Shown piece after piece: positions 1 through 5,859 of a DNA stretch of 6,092 bases (its first letter is position 1; each line of letters begins with the position of its first letter). The DNA lies in the NCBI GenBank assembly GCA_902783405.1, contig CACZQZ010000016.1, positions 1 to 6,092 on the forward strand. Direction: 5' to 3'. The notes below the pieces were generated by a model. The model searched no databases, was not told the DNA's origin, and saw only the letters and a program-made list of their open reading frames with translations. This stretch comes from an uncultured Erysipelotrichaceae bacterium. Its GTDB lineage: Bacteria; Bacillota_I; Bacilli_A; RF39; UBA660. The position numbers were made by a program, and so were the translations under genes.

Positions 1-881
1 CTTAATTTAGCAATAAAGAAACCTTCATAAAAACGATTTGGCATTACAGTTACCACCCCTTCTATTTTAGATGGTAAAACAGGAACATCTTTATACAAAG
101 ACATATCAATTGGTACAACCTCTATTTTATTTTCATGTAAAACTTTATTTATGATATCTTCATTTTCTTCTTTTAAAATAGAACAAGTTGAATAAATCAT
201 TTCCTGATTTGGTTTTAATAGAGTAATTGCTTTTTTTAATAATTCATACTGAATACTCATACTTTTGTGAATTAGATTTTGGTTAAAAAATTTATATGTA
301 TTTTGATTGTTTAATAGAATAGTACCACTTCCTGAACATGGAGCATCTAATAAAATTTTATCAAATATAAAAAAATCATCTAAAGTAAGTGAATCTTTAT
401 TTAAGGTAGTAATATTATTTATTCCTTGTTTTTTTAAATTATAATTCATTCTTTCAAATCTAATTTTATTTTTTTCACATGCAGTAATTAAAGATTTTCC
501 ATTCGATAAACAGTACATCAACATCGATTTTCCGCCAGGAGATGCGGTCATATCTAAAATTTGTTCCTTTTCTTTAGGATTTAATAAAAAGACAGGTAAC
601 ATGGAAGATAAACTTTGAAAATAAATTTTACCTTCTTTATAAATATTTAAATTTCTAACTTTTTCTTCATCTTCTACAATATATGCCCCATCATACCAAG
701 GTACTTTTTGAAATATAATATTTTCTTGGCTCATTAATTCTTCCACTTCTTTATGATTTATTTTTAAAGAATTAACTCGAAATGTCGATTTTCTTAATTT
801 ATATCCTTCCATAATTTTATCTTTTATATCTTTACCATATTCTTTCAATAATAATTCTTCTAAAAAAGATATATTTTCCAT
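1..881 (-). CDS. RsmB/NOP-family RNA (cytosine-5)-methyltransferase, 3' end cut off by window
   Basis: This gene encodes an S-adenosylmethionine-dependent enzyme that makes 5-methylcytosine in RNA, most likely 16S rRNA. I translated 293 codons from the ATG at 879-881; the frame is still open at base 1, so the C-terminus is missing. The family motifs are all present. They are an FRVNSLK segment (residues 34-40), the SAM-binding loop DMTASPGGKS (110-119), an acidic ribose-binding residue in ACEKNK (E136), DAPCSGSGT (179-187, C182 being the product-release cysteine) and STCS (231-234, C233 being the catalytic nucleophile). The closing MPNRFYEGFF strand begins at 280. There is no room for the N-terminal NusB-like domain of true RsmB, so the start resembles RsmF/YebU-type proteins. 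A C-terminal PUA-like domain may lie outside the window. The start is supported by AAAGGTGAG at 885-893. The family is certain; the target cytosine is not. Confidence 0.93.
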   Translation of the reverse strand, partial: MENISFLEELLLKEYGKDIKDKIMEGYKLRKSTFRVNSLKINHKEVEELMSQENIIFQKVPWYDGAYIVEDEEKVRNLNIYKEGKIYFQSLSSMLPVFLLNPKEKEQILDMTASPGGKSMLMYCLSNGKSLITACEKNKIRFERMNYNLKKQGINNITTLNKDSLTLDDFFIFDKILLDAPCSGSGTILLNNQNTYKFFNQNLIHKSMSIQYELLKKAITLLKPNQEMIYSTCSILKEENEDIINKVLHENKIEVVPIDMSLYKDVPVLPSKIEGVVTVMPNRFYEGFFIAKL

Positions 882-929
882 ACACTCACCTTTATACTCT
901 ATTTTTTCTTTCTTAATAATTCTTTTGCT

Positions 930-958
930 TATATAATTTTCATAGAAATTACTGTAAA
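930..958 (-). promoter_or_regulatory. Probable sigma-A promoter of the RNA methyltransferase gene
   Basis: Read on the minus strand, a -35 box TTTACA (953-958) and a -10 box TATATA (930-935) are separated by 17 bp. This would start transcription near 923, about 40 bases before the ATG at 881. The -35 box touches the left arm of the inverted repeat at 956-995, so anything bound there could affect this promoter. A second minus-strand promoter inside that repeat is an alternative. Confidence 0.5.
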
Positions 959-995
959 TATCTTAACATACTTTTTCTTTTATGTTAAGATATTT
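956..995. promoter_or_regulatory. Perfect 15-bp inverted repeat forming a symmetric divergent promoter pair
   Basis: The left arm 956-970 and right arm 981-995 are exact reverse complements around a 10-bp pyrimidine-rich centre. On the plus strand, TTAACA (963-968), a 17-bp spacer and TAAGAT (986-991) preceded by TG (983-984) make a good extended -10 promoter. It would start transcription near 998, at the deaminase ribosome binding site. By symmetry the minus strand carries the same boxes, -35 at 983-988 and -10 at 960-965, facing the methyltransferase gene. The repeat could instead, or also, be an operator or an RNA hairpin. The repeat is directly visible; the promoter reading is inference. 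Confidence 0.55.
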
Positions 996-997
996 TT

Positions 998-1002
998 GGA
1001 GG
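998..1002 (+). promoter_or_regulatory. Ribosome binding site that fixes the dCMP deaminase start
   Basis: GGAGG lies 6 bases before the ATG at 1009. An in-frame ATG at 982 is upstream of this site, lies inside the right arm of the inverted repeat and has no ribosome binding site of its own, so translation should begin at 1009. Confidence 0.85.
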
Positions 1003-1008
1003 TACTAT

Positions 1009-1560
1009 ATGAAGTTAGATAAAAGTATTTTAGGAAAAAAAAGAAAAAATTATTTAGATTGGGATGAATTTTTCATTGGTATTGCAAAATTATCTGCTGG
1101 AAGAAGTAAAGATCCTTCTACACAAGTTGGTGCTTGTATTGTAAGTAAGGATAATCGAATTTTATCCATTGGTTATAATGGTACACCTAATGGTTTTGAT
1201 GATGATGTATTTCCTTGGAATAGAGATGGTACGCATCCAAATCATACAAAATATCCATATGTTTGTCACGCCGAATTAAATGCTATTTTAAATTATAATG
1301 GAAGTAGAAAAGACTTAAGGGGAGCAAAAATCTATGTAGATTTATTTCCATGTAATGAATGTGCTAAAGCAATCATTCAATGTGGTATCCAAGAAATTAT
1401 TTATTTATCAGATAAATATAAAGGAACAGATGGAAATGATGCTTCAAAATACTTACTTGATGAATGTGGTGTTACTTATAGACAATTAGATGCAAAAAAA
1501 CAAAAAGTTTTAAGGTTATCTTTAAAACCTGACGAAGCGATAACGTATATTGAAGATTAG
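1009..1560 (+). CDS. comEB: Deoxycytidylate (dCMP) deaminase, ComEB type
   Basis: The enzyme deaminates dCMP to dUMP in the cytosol, feeding thymidylate synthase and so dTTP supply. The 183-aa product shows the full zinc-dependent deaminase signature: CHAEL at residues 86-90 (H87 zinc ligand, E89 proton shuttle) and PCNEC at 114-118 (C115 and C118 zinc ligands). Other family landmarks are SAGRSKDPSTQVGA (29-42), GYNGTPNGF (55-63) and the FPW..DG stretch before the HAE motif (68-74), which is typical of dCMP rather than cytidine or tRNA-adenosine deaminases. Length is normal for Firmicute dCMP deaminases. Family members are commonly controlled by dCTP and dTTP; I cannot confirm that here. The name comes from the Bacillus comE operon, but no comEA or comEC is present and no competence role is implied. 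The gene is monocistronic, with a promoter-like repeat before it and a terminator after it. Confidence 0.93.
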   Translation: MKLDKSILGKKRKNYLDWDEFFIGIAKLSAGRSKDPSTQVGACIVSKDNRILSIGYNGTPNGFDDDVFPWNRDGTHPNHTKYPYVCHAELNAILNYNGSRKDLRGAKIYVDLFPCNECAKAIIQCGIQEIIYLSDKYKGTDGNDASKYLLDECGVTYRQLDAKKQKVLRLSLKPDEAITYIED

Positions 1561-1582
1561 ATGGAATTATCCATCTTTTTTT
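1559..1582 (+). terminator. Intrinsic terminator of the dCMP deaminase gene
   Basis: A 7-bp stem (AGATGGA 1559-1565 with TCCATCT 1570-1576, loop ATTA) is followed by T residues through 1582. The stem starts inside the TAG stop codon. Confidence 0.85.
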
Positions 1583-1585
1583 CAT

Positions 1586-1611
1586 AAAAAAAGCAATAAC
1601 AAAATATTGCT
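1586..1611 (-). terminator. Intrinsic terminator of parC
   Basis: On the minus strand, AGCAATA (1605-1611) pairs with TATTGCT (1592-1598) around a 6-base loop and is followed by a run of seven U residues (1592 down to 1586). It lies 14 bases past the parC stop codon and back-to-back with the terminator of the convergent deaminase gene. Confidence 0.85.
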
Positions 1612-1624
1612 ATTACTCTTTAAA

Positions 1625-4123
1625 TTATTTTCCCATATTATCCAAAAAATCTTCAATTGTATAAATTTTCTTATCAATTTCATCTAAATCTAATATTTCT
1701 ATTTCATCTTCTTTTTCTATTTCTTCTTTTTTATCTATCAGATTACTTTTTAAGAAAACATCTTCAATCTTTTCTTTTGTTATACTTGTTCCTACAGAAT
1801 GACGATCTGAAATAGAAATTTCACTTTGCTTTTTATAGAAAATATCTTCTAATGTAACAAAACCAATTTCTTCTTTAGAATCTAAAAGAATTGTTTTTAA
1901 AATATAATATGGATTTGTTTTTACTTCTCTTATCATTTGAATACCTCTTCTAGCTCTAGAAGTAAGTTCAAATTCTGATATTTTTACTCTTTTAAATGTT
2001 CCTTTAGAGGTAATTATAAGAGTGTACATTTCATCTTCAAAAAGATAAGCACTAACCACATGATCGTCTTTTAAATTAATTGCTTTTACACCAGATGTTT
2101 TAAGCCCAGATACTGGAATTTCATCTGTTTTATAGGTTAAAGCATATCCTCTATATGTTCCAACAAAGACGTTTGTTTTATTGCTAAAATCAGTACTTAC
2201 TACTTCATCATCTTCTTTTAACTTCATAGTTACTATTGGTTTAGAATAACGAATTGCTTTATATTCTTTTAAAGAAGTTCTTTTTACCATACCATTCTTC
2301 GTAAAGATAGTAACATATTTATCTTCTTCAAAATTATTTACTACTTTAGCACCAACAATTTTTTCGCCTTCATCAATTTTAATAACATTACTAATATGTT
2401 TCCCAAGTTCCTTCCATTTGAGTTCTGGAATTTCATGAACTGGTACATATAAATAATTTCCTTTATTGGTAAATAGTAATAAAACATCCATAGTATTTAC
2501 TTTTTCCATTAAAATAACGTAATCTTTTTCTTTAACAAGTGTTTCTTCTTCTTTATTATAACTTCTAAGAGATACTCTCTTTACATATCCTTCTTTCGTT
2601 ACAACTACAATAACATCTTCTTTTGGTATCATAGCACTTGCATCGATTTTAACTTCTTCAAGTTCATCTCTAATTTCTGTCTTTCGAGGAGTAGCATATT
2701 CACGTTTTATCTGTCTAAGTTCTTCTTTCATTCTATTTTTAAGTTTATTTTCATCTTGTAAAAGTTCTTCTAATCCTTTTATGATAATTTCATATTTACT
2801 TTTCTTTTCTAATAATTCAGTAACATCTGTATTGGTTAAACGATATAGTTGTAATGTTACAATTGCTTCTGCTTGTTCTTCTGTGAAATCAAATTCTTTT
2901 ACTAAATTATCTTTAGCGTCTCCTTTATTTTTACTAGCACGAATAACTCTAATAACCTCATCTAAGATGGAAATGCATTTTACTAATCCTTCAATGATAT
3001 GTAATTGTTTTTTGAAGAATGCTAAATCAAAGTTTGTTCTTTTTAGAATCACTTCTTTTTGATGAGCTATATAAGCATCTAATATTGGAAGAATACCTAA
3101 TGTCATTGGTCTTCTATTTACAATAGCTACCATATTATAGCTATAAGATACTTGCATGTCTGTATTTTTAAGTAAATAGTTAATAATTAAATCTTTATTA
3201 CTATCTTTCTTTAAATCAATCGCAATTCGAATTTCTTTATCCGATTCATCTCTAACTTCACTAATACCATCTACTTTTTTATCAATTCTGATTTCATCTA
3301 TTTTTTTAACTAAATTAGCTTTATTCACTGCAAAAGGAATCTCGGTAATAATGATTTGTTCTTTTCCTTTATTTTTGGTAACTTCATATTTTGATCGTAT
3401 AAAGACTTTCCCTTTGCCACTTGTATATGCATCAAGAAGTCCCTTTTTAGGAAAACAAATTCCACCAGTTGGAAAATCTGGTCCTTTTACAATATCTAAA
3501 ATTGTATCTAAATAACAATTGGGACTATCAATTCTTTTAATAGTAGCATCGATAATTTCTCCTAAATTATGAGGAGGAATATTCGTTGCATATCCTGCAG
3601 ATATACCAGTTGTTCCATTGACAAGTAAGTTCGGAAATTTTGCTGGTAGAACAGTTGGTTCTTCTAAAGTATCATCATAGTTTGGAGCAAAAGGAACCGT
3701 TGCTTTATCTAAATCTTTTAAAAGTTCATTACTAATTTTAGCAAGTCTTGCCTCTGTATAACGCATGGCAGCAGGTCCATCACCATCGATAGATCCATTG
3801 TTTCCTTGCATATCGATTAATATTGTATTTTGTTTCCACCACTGACTTAAATGAACCATAGCTTCATAAATACTAGAGTCTCCATGTGGATGATAATTAC
3901 CCATGACATTACCAACTGTTTTAGCAGATTTTTTAGTTGGTTTGTCATATGTATTATGATCTTGATACATTCCAAATAATATTCTTCTTTGAACTGGTTT
4001 TAAGCCATCTCTAACATCTGGTAATGCTCTATCTTGAATGATTTCTTTCGCATATCTTTCAAAACGATCCCCCATAATTTCTTCTAGTGAATAGTTGTAA
4101 ATTCTATTTAGTACATCTTTCAT
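1625..4123 (-). CDS. parC: DNA topoisomerase IV subunit A
   Basis: ParC is the DNA-cleaving subunit of topoisomerase IV, which with ParE decatenates sister chromosomes and removes supercoils. The 832-aa protein opens with QDRALPDVRDGLKPVQRRIL (30-49). KSAKTVGNVMGNYHPHGDSS (65-84) and LIDMQGNNGSIDGD (102-115) are ParC-like; GyrA usually has KSARIVG and DGHGNFGS. Y122 in AMRYTEAR is the catalytic tyrosine. S83 and E87 occupy the quinolone-pocket positions with the residues usual in sensitive ParC. The tower and coiled-coil region runs to about 480. From about 500 to 790 are degenerate beta-propeller repeats (VTKEGYVKRVS, FTNKGNYLYVP, FTKNGMVKRTS, ITSKGTFKRVK) without a QRRGGKG-type GyrA box. 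The last 40 residues form a Glu/Asp/Lys-rich tail. The start is supported by GGTGA at 4131-4135, 7 bases upstream. parE, usually adjacent in Firmicutes, is not in the window. Confidence 0.95.
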   Translation of the reverse strand: MKDVLNRIYNYSLEEIMGDRFERYAKEIIQDRALPDVRDGLKPVQRRILFGMYQDHNTYDKPTKKSAKTVGNVMGNYHPHGDSSIYEAMVHLSQWWKQNTILIDMQGNNGSIDGDGPAAMRYTEARLAKISNELLKDLDKATVPFAPNYDDTLEEPTVLPAKFPNLLVNGTTGISAGYATNIPPHNLGEIIDATIKRIDSPNCYLDTILDIVKGPDFPTGGICFPKKGLLDAYTSGKGKVFIRSKYEVTKNKGKEQIIITEIPFAVNKANLVKKIDEIRIDKKVDGISEVRDESDKEIRIAIDLKKDSNKDLIINYLLKNTDMQVSYSYNMVAIVNRRPMTLGILPILDAYIAHQKEVILKRTNFDLAFFKKQLHIIEGLVKCISILDEVIRVIRASKNKGDAKDNLVKEFDFTEEQAEAIVTLQLYRLTNTDVTELLEKKSKYEIIIKGLEELLQDENKLKNRMKEELRQIKREYATPRKTEIRDELEEVKIDASAMIPKEDVIVVVTKEGYVKRVSLRSYNKEEETLVKEKDYVILMEKVNTMDVLLLFTNKGNYLYVPVHEIPELKWKELGKHISNVIKIDEGEKIVGAKVVNNFEEDKYVTIFTKNGMVKRTSLKEYKAIRYSKPIVTMKLKEDDEVVSTDFSNKTNVFVGTYRGYALTYKTDEIPVSGLKTSGVKAINLKDDHVVSAYLFEDEMYTLIITSKGTFKRVKISEFELTSRARRGIQMIREVKTNPYYILKTILLDSKEEIGFVTLEDIFYKKQSEISISDRHSVGTSITKEKIEDVFLKSNLIDKKEEIEKEDEIEILDLDEIDKKIYTIEDFLDNMGK

Positions 4124-4141
4124 ATTTTAATCACCATAGAT

Positions 4142-4169
4142 ATTATACCAAAAAAAAGTTTTTTTTCAA
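4142..4169 (-). promoter_or_regulatory. parC promoter with an A-tract/T-tract spacer
   Basis: On the minus strand, the -35 box TTGAAA (4164-4169), a 16-bp spacer and a perfect extended -10, TGGTATAAT (-10 hexamer 4142-4147), lie just upstream of parC. The spacer is nearly all A then T: an A8-G-T8 block occupies 4150-4166 on the plus strand. The predicted start near 4135-4137 leaves a leader of only about 12-14 bases, with the ribosome binding site at its very 5' end. Confidence 0.82.
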
Positions 4170-4171
4170 AG

Positions 4172-4195
4172 AAAAAAAGAAACTCAAAGTTTCTT
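4172..4195 (-). terminator. Intrinsic terminator of the 146-aa protein gene
   Basis: On the minus strand, AAGAAACT (4188-4195) pairs with AGTTTCTT (4177-4184) around a 3-base loop, then runs into U residues to 4172. It begins at the base after the TAG stop codon and ends three bases upstream of the parC -35 box. Confidence 0.8.
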
Positions 4196-4636
4196 CTAAA
4201 ATTGTTTAACAAATATTTTATAAGGTCTATTATTTTCCTCAGCCTCTTTAACTAGATTATATGTGTTTTGATAAACATCCTCTGGATAATTTTTTGGTTC
4301 TTTAAAATATTTAAGAATATTTCTAAGATCTTCAATAGTTTCTTCTTTTTTAGCTTCTTCTAATTTTTCTTCTGAGCGAATGTAATGAACAAGAGAATTT
4401 CGAATTGCTACCGCATAATTATATTTCTGATAATCTTCAAGCATATCTAATTCTTCTTTTTTTTCTTCAATAATATAATTTAAATTATCTAACGCACTAT
4501 CATCATGATCGATTACCATATCTAAAAGTAAACTTAGCACGGACATACTATTTTTGTTTACAATACTATCATAGAAACAATATCCCCCATCATAAATACA
4601 TTTTGCTTCTTTTCTCATAATTTCTTTTCTTTTCAT
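4196..4636 (-). CDS. Protein of unknown function, 146 aa, charged and helical
   Basis: I do not recognise a family. The 146-aa product is soluble-looking, with no signal peptide or membrane span. It begins with a basic stretch (MKRKEIMRKEAK), then a Cys/Tyr-rich segment, CIYDGGYCFYDS (13-24). A hydrophobic helix follows (SVLSLLLDMVI, 32-42). A Glu/Lys-rich helical section (residues 50-105) has coiled-coil-like spacing, as in IIEEKKEELDMLEDY and RSEEKLEEAKKEE. The tail includes a YPEDVYQNTYNLVKEAEE helix. I chose the ATG at 4634-4636 because a G-rich ribosome binding site lies 6 bases upstream; an in-frame ATG at 4676-4678 overlaps the predicted promoter. It has its own promoter and terminator, so its position between secG and parC does not tie it to either. 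Reading-frame quality, initiation signals and codon use support a real gene. Confidence 0.8.
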   Translation of the reverse strand: MKRKEIMRKEAKCIYDGGYCFYDSIVNKNSMSVLSLLLDMVIDHDDSALDNLNYIIEEKKEELDMLEDYQKYNYAVAIRNSLVHYIRSEEKLEEAKKEETIEDLRNILKYFKEPKNYPEDVYQNTYNLVKEAEENNRPYKIFVKQF

Positions 4637-4642
4637 AAAAAT

Positions 4643-4648
4643 CCCCCT
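4643..4648 (-). promoter_or_regulatory. Unusual G-rich ribosome binding site of the 146-aa protein gene
   Basis: On the minus strand this reads AGGGGG, followed by A and a T-run up to the ATG at 4636, a 6-base spacing. It departs from the AGGAGG-like sites of its neighbours by an unbroken run of five G, which stands out in such A+T-rich DNA. It decides the start in favour of 4636 over 4678. Confidence 0.7.
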
Positions 4649-4668
4649 TTTTTTCAAAACTGACGCAT

Positions 4669-4697
4669 ATTTTATCACAAATTAAAAAAAAATGCAA
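4669..4697 (-). promoter_or_regulatory. Promoter of the 146-aa protein gene, overlapping the secG terminator
   Basis: On the minus strand, the -35 box TTGCAT (4692-4697), a 17-bp spacer and the -10 box TAAAAT (4669-4674) with an extended TG (4676-4677) match sigma-A promoters well. The -35 box lies in the 3' arm and loop edge of the secG terminator hairpin, and the T9 tract of that terminator forms about half of the spacer. The predicted leader is about 26 bases. Confidence 0.75.
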
Positions 4698-4708
4698 ATT
4701 CGCATTTT
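4684..4708 (-). terminator. Intrinsic terminator of secG
   Basis: On the minus strand, AAAATGC (4702-4708) pairs with GCATTTT (4689-4695) around a 6-base loop, and the U-tract continues to 4684 (nine U in a row from 4692). The stem starts within the TAA stop codon of secG. Confidence 0.8.
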
Positions 4709-4922
4709 ATAAATAATTCATAATGATACAAACAACGTAAAAAGCAAGTCCCAAACAAAAGGTTAACCTACTCATAAAGAGTTCTCCGCCTCTTTCTTTG
4801 CGATTTGAAAATAAGCGATCATTTCCACCGGTTAAAGCACTAGATGCTGCTTCTGCTTTACCACTTTGAAGTAAAGATACAATAATAAGCAAAATAGATA
4901 AAATAAGTAAAATAGCTGTCAT
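4707..4922 (-). CDS. secG: Preprotein translocase subunit SecG
   Basis: SecG is the small membrane subunit of the SecYEG channel; it assists SecA-driven protein export. The 71-aa product has the family layout. A first membrane helix (about residues 2-18, TAILLILSILLIIVSLL) runs into QSGKAEAASSALTGG, the conserved small-residue and Gly-rich loop. A cytosolic basic loop follows (LFSNRKERGGELFMSRLT), then a second helix (about 54-70, FCLGLAFYVVCIIMNYL). Length is normal for Gram-positive SecG. I chose the ATG at 4920-4922 because GAAGGA at 4929-4934 sits 6 bases upstream. The in-frame ATG at 4926-4928 abuts that site with no spacing; using it would add only Met-Asn. In many Firmicutes secG precedes rnr and smpB, but here an unrelated 146-aa gene follows. 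It has its own near-consensus promoter in the end of the upstream gene, and may also be reached by readthrough. Confidence 0.92.
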   Translation of the reverse strand: MTAILLILSILLIIVSLLQSGKAEAASSALTGGNDRLFSNRKERGGELFMSRLTFCLGLAFYVVCIIMNYL

Positions 4923-4928
4923 GTTCAT

Positions 4929-4934
4929 TCCTTC
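4929..4934 (-). promoter_or_regulatory. Ribosome binding site that decides the secG start
   Basis: On the minus strand GAAGGA ends directly before the ATG at 4928 and 6 bases before the second in-frame ATG at 4922. Only the second has workable spacing. Confidence 0.7.
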
Positions 4935-4946
4935 TTTCTCTTAAAG

Positions 4947-4975
4947 ATTATACCTTATTATCTCTTATTCGTCAA
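4947..4975 (-). promoter_or_regulatory. Near-consensus sigma-A promoter of secG
   Basis: On the minus strand, TTGACG (4970-4975), exactly 17 bp, and TATAAT (4947-4952) give 11 of 12 consensus bases, the best promoter match in the window. The -35 box is encoded by the last codons (Val-Asp) of the 288-aa protein, and the spacer contains its stop codon. The expected start near 4940 gives a leader of about 18 bases. Confidence 0.85.
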
Positions 4976-5831
4976 CTTGAATATTTAACATTTCACTAAT
5001 TCTTTTTTTGTAAAGAGTGTCCATATTTTCTTCATTAATTTCAAATTCTTGAAATATTTTTTCATAATCTGTATTTCTACCAATATTTTGATATGCTTTA
5101 TAATATGATTCCTTTTCATTTAGTTTTTGAGCAATCACAAGAGCAAGAATCTGATCAAATACAAAAGCAATAACAGATTCCATATGAATAACATCATGAT
5201 GCGACAAGAAATATTCACTCATCTTGATAAATTCCTTTTTATCTTCATCTTTAACAATCATCTTATCTACACTACGTTCATTTATCTTAAAATAGTTTAA
5301 ATATATCTCAAACAGCAATGAAAAATAAATAATTAAAGGTAATAATTTTTTTAGAGTTTTCTGCTTTTCTAAAACATAATAATTTACTTCTTCTGATTTA
5401 TAACCTTTACTCATCAAAAAAATAGGAAGTAAATTTAAAGAAATAAAATATTTTAATGGATTTTTTTCTTCTTGTTTTAAGAATGTGTCTACTAAAATAA
5501 ACAAATCATCCATAGTTTCATTAGATTTTATATTCATTGTATTTACAATTTTATCTTCTTCTTTTTCACAAAAATTTATTTTTGTATCTTTCACCATCAC
5601 TTCAAAAGTACTACTATAATTCTTATGAATAGATAAGAAAAATTCAGAAGCTAAAGAAAGTGTTTTTAAATTATCTAATTCAACTTCTTTTTTAACAATT
5701 TTTATCTCTTTTTTTTGTATGTTTTTGCATACTCTACCAATCATAAGTAAATTTTCAAATAAATAATTATCTTTTTCGTAATCATCAAAATAATCTGAAA
5801 TTAATGAATTTAATGCTTTATAATCAACCAT
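4965..5831 (-). CDS. Protein of unknown function, 288 aa
   Basis: I do not recognise a family. The protein appears mostly alpha-helical and cytosolic, with no signal peptide and no tryptophan. Visible features are a basic patch (KNIQKKEIKIVKKE, 36-49) and ASEFFLSIHKNYSSTFEV (61-78). A leucine-rich run follows (YFISLNLLPIFLMSKGY, 128-144). The most hydrophobic stretch (LLPLIIYFSLLFEIYLNYF, 163-181) could be a buried helix or, less likely, one membrane span. After that come a HHDVIHMES segment (211-219), whose histidines could bind metal though no known metalloprotease motif is present, a hydrophobic helix (VIAFVFDQILALVIAQ, 220-235) and an acidic C-terminus. The ATG at 5829-5831 has AGGAGA at 5841-5846, 9 bases upstream. 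It is divergent from the small RNA region and lies 42 bases upstream of secG with no terminator between, so partial co-transcription with secG is likely. Confidence 0.82.
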   Translation of the reverse strand: MVDYKALNSLISDYFDDYEKDNYLFENLLMIGRVCKNIQKKEIKIVKKEVELDNLKTLSLASEFFLSIHKNYSSTFEVMVKDTKINFCEKEEDKIVNTMNIKSNETMDDLFILVDTFLKQEEKNPLKYFISLNLLPIFLMSKGYKSEEVNYYVLEKQKTLKKLLPLIIYFSLLFEIYLNYFKINERSVDKMIVKDEDKKEFIKMSEYFLSHHDVIHMESVIAFVFDQILALVIAQKLNEKESYYKAYQNIGRNTDYEKIFQEFEINEENMDTLYKKRISEMLNIQVDE

Positions 5832-5859
5832 AAATAAACATCTCCTACTATTGTTTTCG

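Noticed and set aside
932..937. Perfect TATAAT on the plus strand as the comEB promoter
   Set aside because: The only sequence at -35 distance is TTTCTT, a poor match, and the hexamer sits on the -10 of the opposite promoter; kept only as a weak alternative.
956..995. Intrinsic terminator or attenuator in front of comEB
   Set aside because: The stem is nearly all A-U with a 10-base loop, and the U-run is short and runs straight into GGAGG; a promoter or operator explains the symmetry better.
982..1008. Earlier in-frame ATG for the dCMP deaminase
   Set aside because: It lies in the inverted repeat and the predicted -10 region with no ribosome binding site, while GGAGG is ideally placed for the ATG at 1009.
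2781..3062. Plus-strand open frame of 93 codons inside parC
   Set aside because: It is antisense to a strongly conserved part of parC, has no ribosome binding site and gives a low-complexity product unlike any family; it is a shadow of the parC frame.
1625..4123. GyrA instead of ParC
   Set aside because: KSAKTVGNVMGNYHPHGDSS and GNNGSIDGD are ParC-type, and the C-terminal domain lacks a GyrA box.
4637..4678. Earlier in-frame ATG for the 146-aa protein
   Set aside because: It overlaps the predicted promoter and would place the ribosome binding site inside the coding region.
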